From positions 62,001 to 126,000 of the forward strand of contig CANGOP010000005.1 in NCBI GenBank assembly GCA_947455595.1: a DNA stretch of 64,000 bases. The letters are read 5' to 3'. Made by a program: the position numbers and the translations under genes. The notes beneath the pieces were generated by a model that worked only from the letters and a program-made list of their open reading frames with translations, was not told the origin of the DNA and searched no databases. Shown in pieces: positions 17,736 through 26,861 of the stretch (within the stretch, counting starts at the first letter, position 1; each line of letters begins with the position of its first letter). The DNA comes from Gammaproteobacteria bacterium. GTDB taxonomy: Bacteria; Pseudomonadota; Gammaproteobacteria; Steroidobacterales; Steroidobacteraceae.

Positions 17736-19031
17736 ATGGCCGCACCCAGCCCACCGGGCTTTGAAACCCTGAGCCTGCATGCCGGACAACATCCGGACCC
17801 CGAGCATCGTGCACGGGCAGTGCCAATTTACCAGACCACGTCGTACGTGTTTGAGGATGGTGAACAAGCCGCAGCGCTGTTCAACCTCGAGCGTCCAGGA
17901 TACGTGTACAGCCGCATTTCAAATCCCACCGTGGCGGTGCTCGAGGAACGCCTCGCCGCACTCGAAGGCGGTGTCGGTGCGATCTGCACTGCCTCCGGGA
18001 TGGCCGCTCTCCACGTCGCCATCGCGACCTTGATGGGCACGGGCGATCATATCGTGGCCTCCGCCTCACTTTACGGCGGTACGGTCGGCCTGTTGGCGCA
18101 AACGCTGCCGCGTTTTGGCATCACAACCACCTTCGTCAAGCCACGCGATCACGACGGCTTCCGCGCCGCCATCCAGCCCAACACCAAACTGATCCTCGGC
18201 GAGACGATCGGCAATCCCGGCTTGGAGGTACTGGACATCCCGGCGCTTGCGCAGATCGCTCATGACGCGGGTATACCGCTACTGATCGACAGTACGTTCG
18301 CGACACCCTATTTGTGTCGTCCTCTGGACCTTGGCGCGGACCTCGTCATGCACTCAATCACCAAGTGGATCGGTGGACATGGGATCGCGATCGGCGGCGC
18401 CGTCATCGATGGCGGTCGGTTTGATTGGGAGAAATCGGGTCGATATCCCATGCTCACAGAGCCCAGCCCCGGGTATCAGGGCATCGTCTTCAGCGAGCAA
18501 TTTGGACCCGCTTCGTTCACGATGCGCGCACGCACGGAAGGCTTGCGTCAATTCGGCGTCTGTCTATCACCGACCAATGCGTTTTATCTCCTGCAAGGTC
18601 TCGAAACGCTCGGGCTTCGCATGCAGCGCCACGTCGACAACACGGCCGCTATCCTGGCGTTTCTCGGCGCTCATCCTGCCGTCGCGTGGGTAACCCACCC
18701 GACGCTGCCGTCTCATCCGGACCATGCCTTGGCTGCCCGCATTCTTCCGCGCGGTGCGGGCTCGATGGTCAGCTTCGGTGTGAAGGGCGGTCGCACAGCG
18801 GGCAAAAAGTTCATCGACACGCTGCGCTTGGCGAGCCATCTGGCCAACGTGGGCGATGCAAAGACGCTGGTCATTCATCCGGCCACCACGACCCATCAGC
18901 AGATGAGTCCTGCGCAATTAGAGGCGGCGGGCATCTCCGAAGACATGGTGCGACTATCGGTCGGCATTGAGTCGGTCGCCGATATCATCCGGGATCTCGA
19001 CCAGGCCCTTCGGGCCTCTCAGAAGGGTTAA
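17736..19031 (+). CDS. metY: O-acetylhomoserine sulfhydrylase (aminocarboxypropyltransferase)
   Basis: PLP enzyme of the Cys/Met metabolism family. It joins O-acetylhomoserine with sulfide to give homocysteine, and can accept methanethiol to give methionine directly. The 431 residues are normal for MetY. Motifs: N-terminal GFETLSLHAGQ, YSRISNPTVAVLEERLAALEGG (quoted in part: YSRISNPTVAVLEERLA), and the PLP lysine in HSITKWIGGHG. ATG 17736 has GAGGAG upstream. A small hairpin (17682-17698) lies in the leader. The next three genes follow with gaps or overlaps of 4 nt or less. Divergence from a DmdC-like gene at a shared operator fits methanethiol recapture, which is inference. Confidence 0.93.
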   Translation: MAAPSPPGFETLSLHAGQHPDPEHRARAVPIYQTTSYVFEDGEQAAALFNLERPGYVYSRISNPTVAVLEERLAALEGGVGAICTASGMAALHVAIATLMGTGDHIVASASLYGGTVGLLAQTLPRFGITTTFVKPRDHDGFRAAIQPNTKLILGETIGNPGLEVLDIPALAQIAHDAGIPLLIDSTFATPYLCRPLDLGADLVMHSITKWIGGHGIAIGGAVIDGGRFDWEKSGRYPMLTEPSPGYQGIVFSEQFGPASFTMRARTEGLRQFGVCLSPTNAFYLLQGLETLGLRMQRHVDNTAAILAFLGAHPAVAWVTHPTLPSHPDHALAARILPRGAGSMVSFGVKGGRTAGKKFIDTLRLASHLANVGDAKTLVIHPATTTHQQMSPAQLEAAGISEDMVRLSVGIESVADIIRDLDQALRASQKG

Positions 19032-19034
19032 CCC

Positions 19035-19847
19035 ATGGCTGTGCAGTACACGATCAATGGCCAATCCGTGCATGTCGCCACCGGTGGGCGCGCCCATGTG
19101 GCTGGGCGTCCGTGGGCGCTCTTCCTGCATGGCGCGGGTTTTGACCACACCGCCTTTGCGCTGCAGAGCCGGTGGCTAGCGTTCCGTGGCTGGAACGTCC
19201 TATCACCCGATCTGCCGGGCCACGGCCGTTCGGCGGGCACACCACTGACGTCGATCGGCGCAATGGCGCAGTGGAGCCTCCAACTGCTCGACGCTGCGGG
19301 CGCCGAGACGGCCGTTGGCATTGGTCACTCAATGGGCTCGCTCATTCTGCTCGAAGCGGCGGCGCAGTCCTCCCACCGCTTCACCCGTCTGCTGTTAATC
19401 GGTGCGGCCGGCAAGATGCCGGTGCACCCAGACTTACTCGATGCGGCGTTACGCAACCATCATGATGCGATCGACATGATGAATTTGTGGGGTCACGGCC
19501 ACGCGGCTGGCATGGGCGGCAGTCGTGCACCCGGGGTGTGGATGGTCGGAGCCTCGGAACGCATCCTGGAACGGGCAGCGCCCGGCGTACTGCATGCCGA
19601 CCTGTCGGCCTGCGCTGCCTTCGATGGCCTTGCCGCGGCAACTCGCGTATCGGCGCCCACGCTGCTCGTCAGCGGCGAACGCGACATGATGACGCCGGTG
19701 CGCAACGCGAAAGCGCTCGTATCCCAGTTGCCGCATGCGTCGCTGCGCATTTTGCCTGGTGCCGGGCATATGCTCCTCGCAGAGTGTCCGAATGACCTCG
19801 TCACGGCCATGGGCGATTGGATCGTGGCCGGCGCCTCACGCGCATGA
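19035..19847 (+). CDS. Alpha/beta-fold hydrolase
   Basis: 270-residue soluble alpha/beta hydrolase, 3 bp after metY. Visible features are oxyanion-region FLHGAGFDHTAF, PDLPGHGRS, nucleophile elbow GHSMGS, acid in LVSGERDMMTP and catalytic His in PGAGHMLL. It is too short and too different to be a MetX-type homoserine acetyltransferase. The substrate is unknown. Co-transcription with metY suggests a link to sulfur or ester metabolism. Confidence 0.88.
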   Translation: MAVQYTINGQSVHVATGGRAHVAGRPWALFLHGAGFDHTAFALQSRWLAFRGWNVLSPDLPGHGRSAGTPLTSIGAMAQWSLQLLDAAGAETAVGIGHSMGSLILLEAAAQSSHRFTRLLLIGAAGKMPVHPDLLDAALRNHHDAIDMMNLWGHGHAAGMGGSRAPGVWMVGASERILERAAPGVLHADLSACAAFDGLAAATRVSAPTLLVSGERDMMTPVRNAKALVSQLPHASLRILPGAGHMLLAECPNDLVTAMGDWIVAGASRA

Positions 19848-20374
19848 CGCGAGGGCGACACCTCATCGCGCTGTGTCTACTCGTTGCCGGATGCGCCGCA
19901 GCCGCCGGCCGCAGCGGCCTCGTGCCCATTGGAGCTGCGCTGCCCGAAGCACGCCTCGATGCACTGAACGGTCCGGCCCATCGTCTGTCGGATTATCGGG
20001 GCAAGCCCCTGATCATCAATCTATGGGCGAGTTGGTGTGGTCCGTGCCGGGCAGAAACCGCTTCTCTCGAGCGTTTAGCCTGGCATGAAGACGCGCAGCA
20101 CTTTCGCATCATCGGCATCTCGACCGACGATGAACGTCCCGCGGCCAAAGCCTGGCTCAATCAATCGAACGCCACCATCCCGCACTTCATCGACCATGCT
20201 ACTGAACTGGAGACGATGCTAGGTGCGAGCCGCATCCCGCTGACCGTCTTGGTCGATGCCCAGGGGCGTGTGATCGAACGGGTCTATGGCGAACGGCAAT
20301 GGGACTCACCCGGTGAAATCGCCCGAATCCGCCGCGCTTTCCGTCTTGACGTCACATCCACAGCAAGGCCATGA
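19844..20374 (+). CDS. TlpA-like thioredoxin-family lipoprotein
   Basis: Thioredoxin-fold protein of about 176 residues. The start overlaps the hydrolase stop as ATGA (19844-19847). The N-terminus LIALCLLVAGC is a lipoprotein signal with lipobox, so the domain should be tethered in the periplasm. The redox motif is NLWASWCGPCRAE, and the cis-Pro region is SRIPLTVLVD. It probably reduces or transfers disulfides or acts in cytochrome c/redox maintenance. It is unusual in that it sits in an operon with metY. Confidence 0.88.
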   Translation: MTRGRHLIALCLLVAGCAAAAGRSGLVPIGAALPEARLDALNGPAHRLSDYRGKPLIINLWASWCGPCRAETASLERLAWHEDAQHFRIIGISTDDERPAAKAWLNQSNATIPHFIDHATELETMLGASRIPLTVLVDAQGRVIERVYGERQWDSPGEIARIRRAFRLDVTSTARP

Positions 20375-20613
20375 ACGATCACGAGCATCAACGCCGAATT
20401 GAAGGCTGGCTGCGCGTTGGCGTCGCCATCATCGTGCCGATCACGGTCGTGGTGGGTCTTTGGCTACTCCTGTCCAAACACCGGGCAACACCGGCTCCAC
20501 AGCCGACCGACGGGTCTGCCCATGTCATGGCCTTTCCGGCGCAACCCGGGCCGCCTGCGGTGACCCTTGCGCCACCCGCATCTGACCCTCGGTCTACAAC
20601 ATCGACACCATAA
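20371..20613 (+). CDS. Small single-pass membrane protein, unknown
   Basis: 80-residue protein coupled to the preceding thioredoxin-like gene by an ATGA overlap (20371-20374). It has a charged N-terminus, one transmembrane helix (about residues 16-36), then a Pro/Thr/Ala-rich presumably periplasmic tail. No family recognised. Operon position suggests an accessory to the redox lipoprotein. Its last 20 bp overlap the convergent Fe-alcohol dehydrogenase gene. Confidence 0.6.
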   Translation: MNDHEHQRRIEGWLRVGVAIIVPITVVVGLWLLLSKHRATPAPQPTDGSAHVMAFPAQPGPPAVTLAPPASDPRSTTSTP

Positions 20614-21760
20614 TCGCCCGATAGTCCGTGACCGTCATCGGGATCGGACCGGATGCGTTGGAATTGTTGGTCTCAGCCAAAGCCGCAATGACGTCCACAT
20701 CCAGCTCACCACCACACAGTGAGCGCAGTGTTCCCACGGCGTTGGCAGCCACATACGCATCCACAGCGGCCACCAGTCGGCGCGTGGCAGCGGCCGCATC
20801 AAGGCCGGCCAATTCATCTGGCCAGACCGTGCGCGCCACTTCGGCCAGCGGTTCAGCGACCAGGTTGCCGTAATAGCCCAACACCGGACCGAGAAACACA
20901 GCATTCGCCGCGCCGTGAGGCGCTTTGTAGACCGCGCCGATCGACTCGGCGAGACAGTGCACAGGACCGACATCGGAGTTGCCAAAGGCAAGACCGGCCA
21001 ACATCGAGGCCGTGGCCAACTCCGACCAATTGGCCGGCGTCGCGTAGTCCGCGCCATCGCGCATGACGCGCAGAATCATCGTCGCCGCGCGTAGACCCAG
21101 CGCACGCGACACCGGCGTCGAGGCCGGACGCAGGTACGCTTCGAGCGCGTGGGTCAGGGCATCGGTGGCGGCGGCTGCGCCCACGCGCGGCGGCACGGTG
21201 ACGAGAAAATCCGGATCCACCAGCGCCGCAGTGGGTACTAACCGTGCGCCTTTGATGCTGATTTTGCGTGGTGGATGGTGTACGCCGAGCACCGTCACCC
21301 GCGTCACTTCAGAACCCGTTCCGGCCGTCGTTGGCAGCGCATACAGCGGCAAGGGATCGACAGGAAAGCGATCAAAACCTTCGTACGCCACCAACTGACC
21401 CGGGTTGGTCGCCGCCACGGCCGCGCCCTTGGCCGCGTCGATCACGCTACCGCCCCCCACAGCGATCACGCAGTCATGAGCACCTGCCTTGAGCACGCGC
21501 GCGATCGCCTCCGAGCACTCGACATCCGGCTCGCCAGGCACTTCTAACGTGACCGGCACGGGACCGAGCGCGGACTCCAGACGCAGCGTCAGATCTTCCA
21601 GAGCAGGTGAGGTGCCGAGGCGGGGGTCGACTACGAGCAGGGGGCGGGAACGACCATCTTCAGCCAACAGTGACGGCAACGCCTGCCGACACCCCGCACC
21701 GGTGAGGATTCGGCGGGGCGCGAGCAATTTCAAATCGAAGTAGGCGGGGACGTTCACCAC
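20594..21760 (-). CDS. Iron-containing alcohol dehydrogenase
   Basis: Group III metal-dependent alcohol dehydrogenase (Fe-ADH fold), relatives of which include maleylacetate reductase and 4-hydroxybutyrate dehydrogenase. Motifs: GGGSVIDAAKG for NAD(P), ALPTTAGTGSEVT, and the metal-binding histidines in DALTHALEAY, GPVHCLAESIG and PHGAANAVFL. The start is GTG 21760 (GAGG six bases upstream), giving 388 residues. ATG 21790 has a Shine-Dalgarno sequence butted directly against it and is less likely. The exact substrate is unknown. Confidence 0.88.
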   Translation of the reverse strand: MVNVPAYFDLKLLAPRRILTGAGCRQALPSLLAEDGRSRPLLVVDPRLGTSPALEDLTLRLESALGPVPVTLEVPGEPDVECSEAIARVLKAGAHDCVIAVGGGSVIDAAKGAAVAATNPGQLVAYEGFDRFPVDPLPLYALPTTAGTGSEVTRVTVLGVHHPPRKISIKGARLVPTAALVDPDFLVTVPPRVGAAAATDALTHALEAYLRPASTPVSRALGLRAATMILRVMRDGADYATPANWSELATASMLAGLAFGNSDVGPVHCLAESIGAVYKAPHGAANAVFLGPVLGYYGNLVAEPLAEVARTVWPDELAGLDAAAATRRLVAAVDAYVAANAVGTLRSLCGGELDVDVIAALAETNNSNASGPIPMTVTDYRAIMVSML

Positions 21761-21850
21761 AGGAGGCCTCAACAGTCGCGGGGCCGACATCCTCCCCGAC
21801 TGCGCGCCGCCCGTAAAGGCGGGGGAAGCCGAAACGGCTATCATGGCAAC

Positions 21851-22114
21851 ATGGATCCCACCGCGACTGACGAACGCCCCGAACCGGTCCGCATTCCGCA
21901 CACCGACCTCTCCGCCGACGCCTTACGCGGCGTGGTCGAGTCCTTCGTGTTGCGCGAAGGAACAGACTACGGACACCACGAAGCGACATTCGAGTCGAAG
22001 GTGGATGATGTCATGCGTCAACTCGAGCGGGGTGAGGCCGACATTCTCTGGGATCCCGCCAGTGAGTCAGTCCACCTCGTCACCGGCCGCGGCCGTCGGC
22101 GAGGGACTGAATGA
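21851..22114 (+). CDS. YheU-family (UPF0270) protein
   Basis: 87-residue small cytosolic protein of unknown biochemical role. It is recognised by VRIPHTDLSADALRGVVESF followed by VLREGTDYG and KVDDVMRQLERGEA, the UPF0270 signature. The family is mainly gammaproteobacterial. The last codon overlaps the next gene as ATGA (22111-22114), an unusual coupling to a 4Fe-4S protein. Confidence 0.88.
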   Translation: MDPTATDERPEPVRIPHTDLSADALRGVVESFVLREGTDYGHHEATFESKVDDVMRQLERGEADILWDPASESVHLVTGRGRRRGTE

Positions 22115-22812
22115 ATCGCCCACTCGCGTCCGTCATTGAGGCCATCGAAGTGGCGGGGCTCGCGTATCGGGGCGGCTTCCATGCGCTCGCGACGGACACG
22201 CTGCCCGACGTGCGTGCAGGCGAAGCCACCCAGACCGTCCTGCTGGTGGGAATGGTGGGATCTGCGCAATGGCCCGCTTTCGCGACGTCGCGGGAGGCGA
22301 CCGATGGCGCGCCTCATCCTTTGGATCGATGGGGGCATCGGCTGCTGTGCGAGCTGGCCGAGGCCTTTGCTGCCCGAGCACTCGAACCCTCAGCGGGGCC
22401 GCCGTGGTGGCCGTTTCAGCGCTGGGCGCAGCGCGCCGAGCCGCTGCACACGTCACCGCTTGGGCTCCTGATCCACCCGGATTACGGCCTGTGGCATTCC
22501 TATCGAGGCGCGGTGTTACTGGCTGAACGGCTGGATCTCCCCGCACGCGCGCCGGGCGCGTCACCGTGCACGAGCTGCGTCTCGAAACCGTGTCTACACG
22601 GCTGTCCGGTGAGCGCGTTTGAACCAGGAACGTACTATCCAGACCGATGTGCAAGTCATCTGCGTTCCGCGCCGCTCGGTGGATACCGACAGACGGGGTG
22701 TTCCGCCCGTCTGGCCTGTCCAATCGGTCGCGACTATGCGCAGACCCCCGACCAAGCCCAGTTTCACCTGGCGGCGTTCCTACGCAGCCGTGATGAGGAA
22801 AATCGCGGATAG
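22111..22812 (+). CDS. 4Fe-4S ferredoxin-like protein
   Basis: 233-residue protein whose C-terminal third carries ferredoxin-type cysteines (CTSCVSKPCLHGCP, then C at RCASH and C at GCSARLACP), so it probably binds one or two Fe-S clusters. The N-terminal part (VLLVGMVGSAQWPAF..., GHRLLCELAEAFAA, PLGLLIHPDYGLWHSYRGAV) resembles proteins related to the Fe-S region of epoxyqueuosine reductase, but the catalytic corrinoid domain is absent. It is translated from an ATGA overlap with the yheU-like gene. The role is unknown. Confidence 0.75.
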   Translation: MNRPLASVIEAIEVAGLAYRGGFHALATDTLPDVRAGEATQTVLLVGMVGSAQWPAFATSREATDGAPHPLDRWGHRLLCELAEAFAARALEPSAGPPWWPFQRWAQRAEPLHTSPLGLLIHPDYGLWHSYRGAVLLAERLDLPARAPGASPCTSCVSKPCLHGCPVSAFEPGTYYPDRCASHLRSAPLGGYRQTGCSARLACPIGRDYAQTPDQAQFHLAAFLRSRDEENRG

Positions 22813-22857
22813 GCAATTGAACCCGGCATCCGCAGACCGTATCCAATCCTTTGATTC

Positions 22858-23670
22858 ATGGCGAACTCTATGCAGACTCCGTCCACCCACGCCGCACCCT
22901 CTCGTCAGCCCGCCGTCTTTCTCGGTCACGGCAGCCCGATGAATGCGATGGATGACAACGTCCACACCCAGGCGTGGCATGCCTTGGGCGCGCGCCTTGG
23001 CAAACCCAGAGCCATCCTGGCCATCTCAGCGCACTGGTACACACGCGGCACGTTCGTAACCGCCGAAGCAGCACCCCAAACGATTCACGACTTCGGGGGT
23101 TTTCCGGATGCGCTCTATCAATTGCAGTACCCCGCGCCGGGAGCACCGGCGTTAGCGGCAGACGTGGTTCAACGTCTCGGCGACTTTGCGGCTGCGCCGC
23201 GTACGGACTGGGGGTTGGATCATGGGACGTGGTCGGTGCTGCGACATCTCTACCCGGATGCGGACGTCCCCGTCGTACAACTGAGTATCGATGCGACCAG
23301 ACCGTGGTCGGACGCACTGCGGATCGGTACGGCGCTGCGCGGACTGCGAGAGGCAGGCGTGTTGATCCTGGGCAGTGGCGGCATCGTCCACAACTTAAGC
23401 CGTGTCGATTGGCAAGGTCGAGCGCCCACTCCTGATTGGGCACTTGGCTTCGACCGTTGGGTCGCCGACAAGGCGCTGGCCGGTGAGGACGCCACGCTCG
23501 CGGACCCGAGCACCTTCGATGCGGCTGGCCGGTTGGCTGTGCCGACACCCGATCATTATCTGCCGCTGCTGTATGTCTTGGGCACCCGCTTTGCCGATGA
23601 CACCACGCAAGTCGTCCACACCGGTTTTGAGCTCGGCACCATCAGCCTGCAGGCCCTACAGCTCGGTTAA
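22858..23670 (+). CDS. DODA-type extradiol dioxygenase (LigB/YgiD family)
   Basis: 270-residue metal-dependent aromatic ring-opening dioxygenase. N-terminal FLGHGSPMNAMDDN, AISAHWYTRG and the GSGGIVHNL histidine supply the metal site typical of the 4,5-DOPA extradiol dioxygenase/YgiD group. Start options are ATG 22858 and ATG 22870. Neither has a clear ribosome binding site. No other aromatic-degradation genes are adjacent. Confidence 0.88.
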   Translation: MANSMQTPSTHAAPSRQPAVFLGHGSPMNAMDDNVHTQAWHALGARLGKPRAILAISAHWYTRGTFVTAEAAPQTIHDFGGFPDALYQLQYPAPGAPALAADVVQRLGDFAAAPRTDWGLDHGTWSVLRHLYPDADVPVVQLSIDATRPWSDALRIGTALRGLREAGVLILGSGGIVHNLSRVDWQGRAPTPDWALGFDRWVADKALAGEDATLADPSTFDAAGRLAVPTPDHYLPLLYVLGTRFADDTTQVVHTGFELGTISLQALQLG

Positions 23671-23673
23671 CGA

Positions 23674-24657
23674 TCAGCCCCAGAGTGCGCTCTCAGGGAT
23701 CGACATCCACCCCTCTTGAAAGATGATCGGATGGTCACGGTCGAGTCGTTGCAGGAGCGGTCCGTCCAAGTCGACATGCGCACAAGACTGCGCGATCAAA
23801 AATCCCGGCGCCATGGCCAGAGAGGTGCCGCACATGTTGCCGACCATGAGGCCAAAGCCCATCGTCTGCGCCTCGGCAACCATGGCCAGCGCTTCCGTCA
23901 ACCCGCCGCACTTGTCGAGCTTGATGTTGATGAACTGATAGCGCCCCAGCAGATCGGCGAACGACTGTCGATCCACACACGACTCATCAGCGGCCAGCGG
24001 AATGCGTCCCGCATAGCCATCCAGAGAGGCATCCTCACCGTGGGGGACCGGTTGCTCGATGAGCTCAACCCCGAGCTCGCGCATTTCCGGTTCCAATCGA
24101 TCCAACAGAATGCGATCCCACGCTTGATTGGCATCGACCACGAGACGTGCCGTGGGGTGCTCCTCACGCACCATCCGTACGACGTCCAAGTGCCGTTCGG
24201 CATCGAGTTTGAGTTTGAGTTCCGGATAGTGTCGCGACTCCCGCGCCTTGCGTCGGGTCGCCGCTTCATCGGCGAGACCCAAGGTCAGCACCGTCCGCAC
24301 CGGTTTCAGCGCCGGCAGGCCGGCACGCACGGCCACAGGAATACCGGTCTCCTTCGCACGCAGATCCCACAAGGCGCAGTCGAGCGCATTGCGCGCACCG
24401 CCAGCCGGCAACCACGTCCTGAGTTCGGCAGCCGTGACCCCGTCATGCAACCGCAAGGCCACCGACTTCACCTGCTCAACCATGCTTGCGGGTGTTTCAC
24501 CCGCATAGTCGACCCCGGCCGCCTCGCCACGACCGATATGACCACCCGCACCGGTCAGGGTGACCAGAATCACGGGAATGTCGGTAATGGCGTCCCGTGA
24601 GGTCGCGAAGACCTCGTGCATCTGCCAGCGCTCGATCTCAACCGTGCAGCGCATCAT
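23674..24657 (-). CDS. dgcA: Enolase-superfamily epimerase/racemase, DgcA type
   Basis: 327-residue muconate-lactonising-type enolase-superfamily member. DgcA racemises N-acetyl-D-glutamate in D-glutamate catabolism. Other close relatives are L-Ala-D/L-Glu dipeptide epimerases. Active-site features: KxK as LKLKLD, metal ligands in VVDANQAW, ELIEQPV and AADESC, and a second acid/base Lys in NIKLDKCGG. The start ATG 24657 overlaps the stop of the upstream gene (ATGA, 24654-24657). The pairing with a DUF1611 protein favours DgcA over a cell-wall dipeptide epimerase. Confidence 0.85.
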   Translation of the reverse strand: MMRCTVEIERWQMHEVFATSRDAITDIPVILVTLTGAGGHIGRGEAAGVDYAGETPASMVEQVKSVALRLHDGVTAAELRTWLPAGGARNALDCALWDLRAKETGIPVAVRAGLPALKPVRTVLTLGLADEAATRRKARESRHYPELKLKLDAERHLDVVRMVREEHPTARLVVDANQAWDRILLDRLEPEMRELGVELIEQPVPHGEDASLDGYAGRIPLAADESCVDRQSFADLLGRYQFINIKLDKCGGLTEALAMVAEAQTMGFGLMVGNMCGTSLAMAPGFLIAQSCAHVDLDGPLLQRLDRDHPIIFQEGWMSIPESALWG

Positions 24658-25658
24658 GCGAGCAGTCCGTCAGCCAGCAGCGCCACCCCACCGCGCAGGG
24701 GGTCGCACACGGGCAGTCCAAGCTGCTGACTCACGCGTTCGCGATAAGCCTCCCACGCAGCGTCATCCAAGGCCGATGAGTTGATGCTCAATCCCACGCA
24801 GCGGATCGCCCGATTCGTGAGGCGTCCTGCCGCAAGGTAGAAGTCGATTGCGTCCTGTAGATCGGGGATCGGATAGTTTGGATACTCGTCGATGGTCTGT
24901 CGGGTGGGGTCGTGACAGAGCACGATTGCATCCGGCTGCGAGCCGTGCAGGAGTCCCAGCGTCACCGCGGCATAGGCGGGGTGATACAACGAACCCTGAC
25001 CCTCGATGACATCCCAGTGACCCGCCGGTGCGTCCGGTGAGAGCGTCTCGGCGGCGCCCGCCGTGAAATCGGAAATTGTCCGGTCCATCGGAATACCGGC
25101 ACCGGCGATCATGATCCCCGTCTGGCCTGTCGCCCGAAATGTCGCATCCACACCGCGCGCCACCAACTCACGGGTTAAGGCCAGTGCTGTGTACTTCTTG
25201 CCCAACGCGCAGTCGGTCCCCACCGTGAGCACCCGCATTCCCGAGCGCTTACGCCCCGTTGCACAGGAATAATCGCCACCGGTGTGGCGCACATCGATCA
25301 GGCGTGCCCCCGATTGGGCCGCTGCGGCCACCAGACGGGGACTGTCGCTCAGCTTCGTGTGCATCCCCGACACAACATCGAGTCCAGCGAAGAGCGCCGC
25401 CTCCAGATCATCCTGCCAATGGGCGGGCAGTCGGCCGCCCGTGACCGCAACACCGACCACGATCGAGCCGGCACCGGCGGCTGCGGCGGCGGTGGGTGAG
25501 AGCCGCGGGAGATCCAGCGTTACCGGACAGCCCGGCAGCGACCATTCCGCGAGCACGTCGTCGCAACACCAATCGCGCAAGCCAAAAGCCGTTTTGGCGT
25601 CCGCCTTCGTCTGAATATCGCCCAGATACAACAGATATGGCTTTCTCAACACCCACAT
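24654..25658 (-). CDS. dgcN: DgcN-type DUF1611 protein (D-glutamate N-acetyltransferase family)
   Basis: DUF1611/DgcN protein, which is reported to acetylate D-glutamate ahead of DgcA. ATG 25658 is chosen because GGAG lies 7 nt upstream and the protein then starts MWVLRKPYLLYLGDI, as in the family. It has a P-loop-like VLTVGTDCALGKKYTALAL region, DVIEGQGSLYHPAYAAV and LCHDPTRQ. About 334 residues. It is translationally coupled to dgcA. Confidence 0.85.
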   Translation of the reverse strand: MWVLRKPYLLYLGDIQTKADAKTAFGLRDWCCDDVLAEWSLPGCPVTLDLPRLSPTAAAAAGAGSIVVGVAVTGGRLPAHWQDDLEAALFAGLDVVSGMHTKLSDSPRLVAAAAQSGARLIDVRHTGGDYSCATGRKRSGMRVLTVGTDCALGKKYTALALTRELVARGVDATFRATGQTGIMIAGAGIPMDRTISDFTAGAAETLSPDAPAGHWDVIEGQGSLYHPAYAAVTLGLLHGSQPDAIVLCHDPTRQTIDEYPNYPIPDLQDAIDFYLAAGRLTNRAIRCVGLSINSSALDDAAWEAYRERVSQQLGLPVCDPLRGGVALLADGLLA

Positions 25659-25791
25659 GATCGCGCTCCGGCTCATCGCAGTAGATCGCCCATCATAGCG
25701 GCGCGCACTGGACGCGACACCCACAACGGCCAACGTGGTGAGCCGGGATCGGCCGTGCCACACTCCACCCATTCATCCAAGGAGCCGTGCC

Positions 25792-26757
25792 ATGCCCAAG
25801 GTCGCCGTCCGTCGCTTATATCCGCGGCTTCGCCCCTACAACACGGGGCGCCTTCGGGTCTCTGCGATCCACGAACTGTATTACGAAGAAAGCGGCAATC
25901 CACGGGGCAAGCCTGTGGTCTTTCTCCACGGTGGCCCAGGCGGCGGCACGTCACCCGAACAACGTCGCTTCTTCGACCCCAAGCGTTACCGGATCATTCT
26001 CTTTGATCAGCGTGGCTGTGGTCGGAGCACCCCCCATGCGAGCCTCATCGACAACACGACTTGGCATCTGGTCGAGGATATGGAGACGCTGCGTTGCCAC
26101 CTCGGCGTCGACACCTGGCAGGTCTTCGGTGGCTCCTGGGGATCAACGCTGGCGCTCGCGTACGCACAGACTCACCCCAAACGCGTCTCAGAACTGGTGC
26201 TGCGCGGCATTTTCATGCTGCGCCGGTGGGAACTCGAGTGGTTCTATCAAGACCCACATGGCTGTGGGTCTTTATACCCGGACTTGTGGGACCAGTATGC
26301 GGCGGTGATCCCGAAGCGCGAACGCGGCGACATGATCAGCGCTTATTACAAGCGCCTCACCAGCCGCAATCCTGAAACAATGGCCAAAGCCGCGCGCGCC
26401 TGGTCGGTCTGGGAGGGCGCGACCGCCTACCTGCGCCACAATGCCGACGCGGTCGCTGAATTTGAGGACCCGCTCTACGCGGCCGCCTTTGCGCGGATCG
26501 AGTGCCATTACTTTGTGAACAAAGGCTTTTTCAAGCACGACGATGAACTGTTGCGGCGCGTGCGGCGGATTCGTTCCATTCCAGCCACGATCGTGCACGG
26601 GCGCTACGATGTCATCTGCCCAGTCCGTAATGCCTGGGAACTGTCCAAGGTCTGGCCGGAGGCGCGACTGCGTATCGTCCCTGACGCCGGTCACTCAGGC
26701 TTTGAGAAGGGCAATATTCACGAGCTGGTGACCGCAACCGATCTTTATGCACGTTAA
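25792..26757 (+). CDS. pip: Prolyl (proline imino) aminopeptidase
   Basis: Cytosolic S33 serine peptidase that removes N-terminal proline. 321 residues from ATG 25792, preceded by GGAG. Signature residues: FLHGGPGGGTSPEQRRFFDP (oxyanion), ILFDQRGCGRSTPH, nucleophile in GGSWGSTLAL, Asp in GRYDVICP and His in PDAGHSGFE. It is divergent from dgcN. Confidence 0.94.
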   Translation: MPKVAVRRLYPRLRPYNTGRLRVSAIHELYYEESGNPRGKPVVFLHGGPGGGTSPEQRRFFDPKRYRIILFDQRGCGRSTPHASLIDNTTWHLVEDMETLRCHLGVDTWQVFGGSWGSTLALAYAQTHPKRVSELVLRGIFMLRRWELEWFYQDPHGCGSLYPDLWDQYAAVIPKRERGDMISAYYKRLTSRNPETMAKAARAWSVWEGATAYLRHNADAVAEFEDPLYAAAFARIECHYFVNKGFFKHDDELLRRVRRIRSIPATIVHGRYDVICPVRNAWELSKVWPEARLRIVPDAGHSGFEKGNIHELVTATDLYAR

Positions 26758-26861
26758 GCGGCTTCTGCAGCGAGTTGACGTCCGCATCCAGCGACACCCT
26801 CGCGGTGGATTCGGCTCGGTGGCGTCGTTACAGTGACGAGTAACTCAGAGTGAGCACAGCC

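Noticed and set aside
19035-19847. MetX-type homoserine acetyltransferase next to metY
   Set aside because: The protein is about 100 residues too short and lacks MetX motifs. It is a generic alpha/beta hydrolase.
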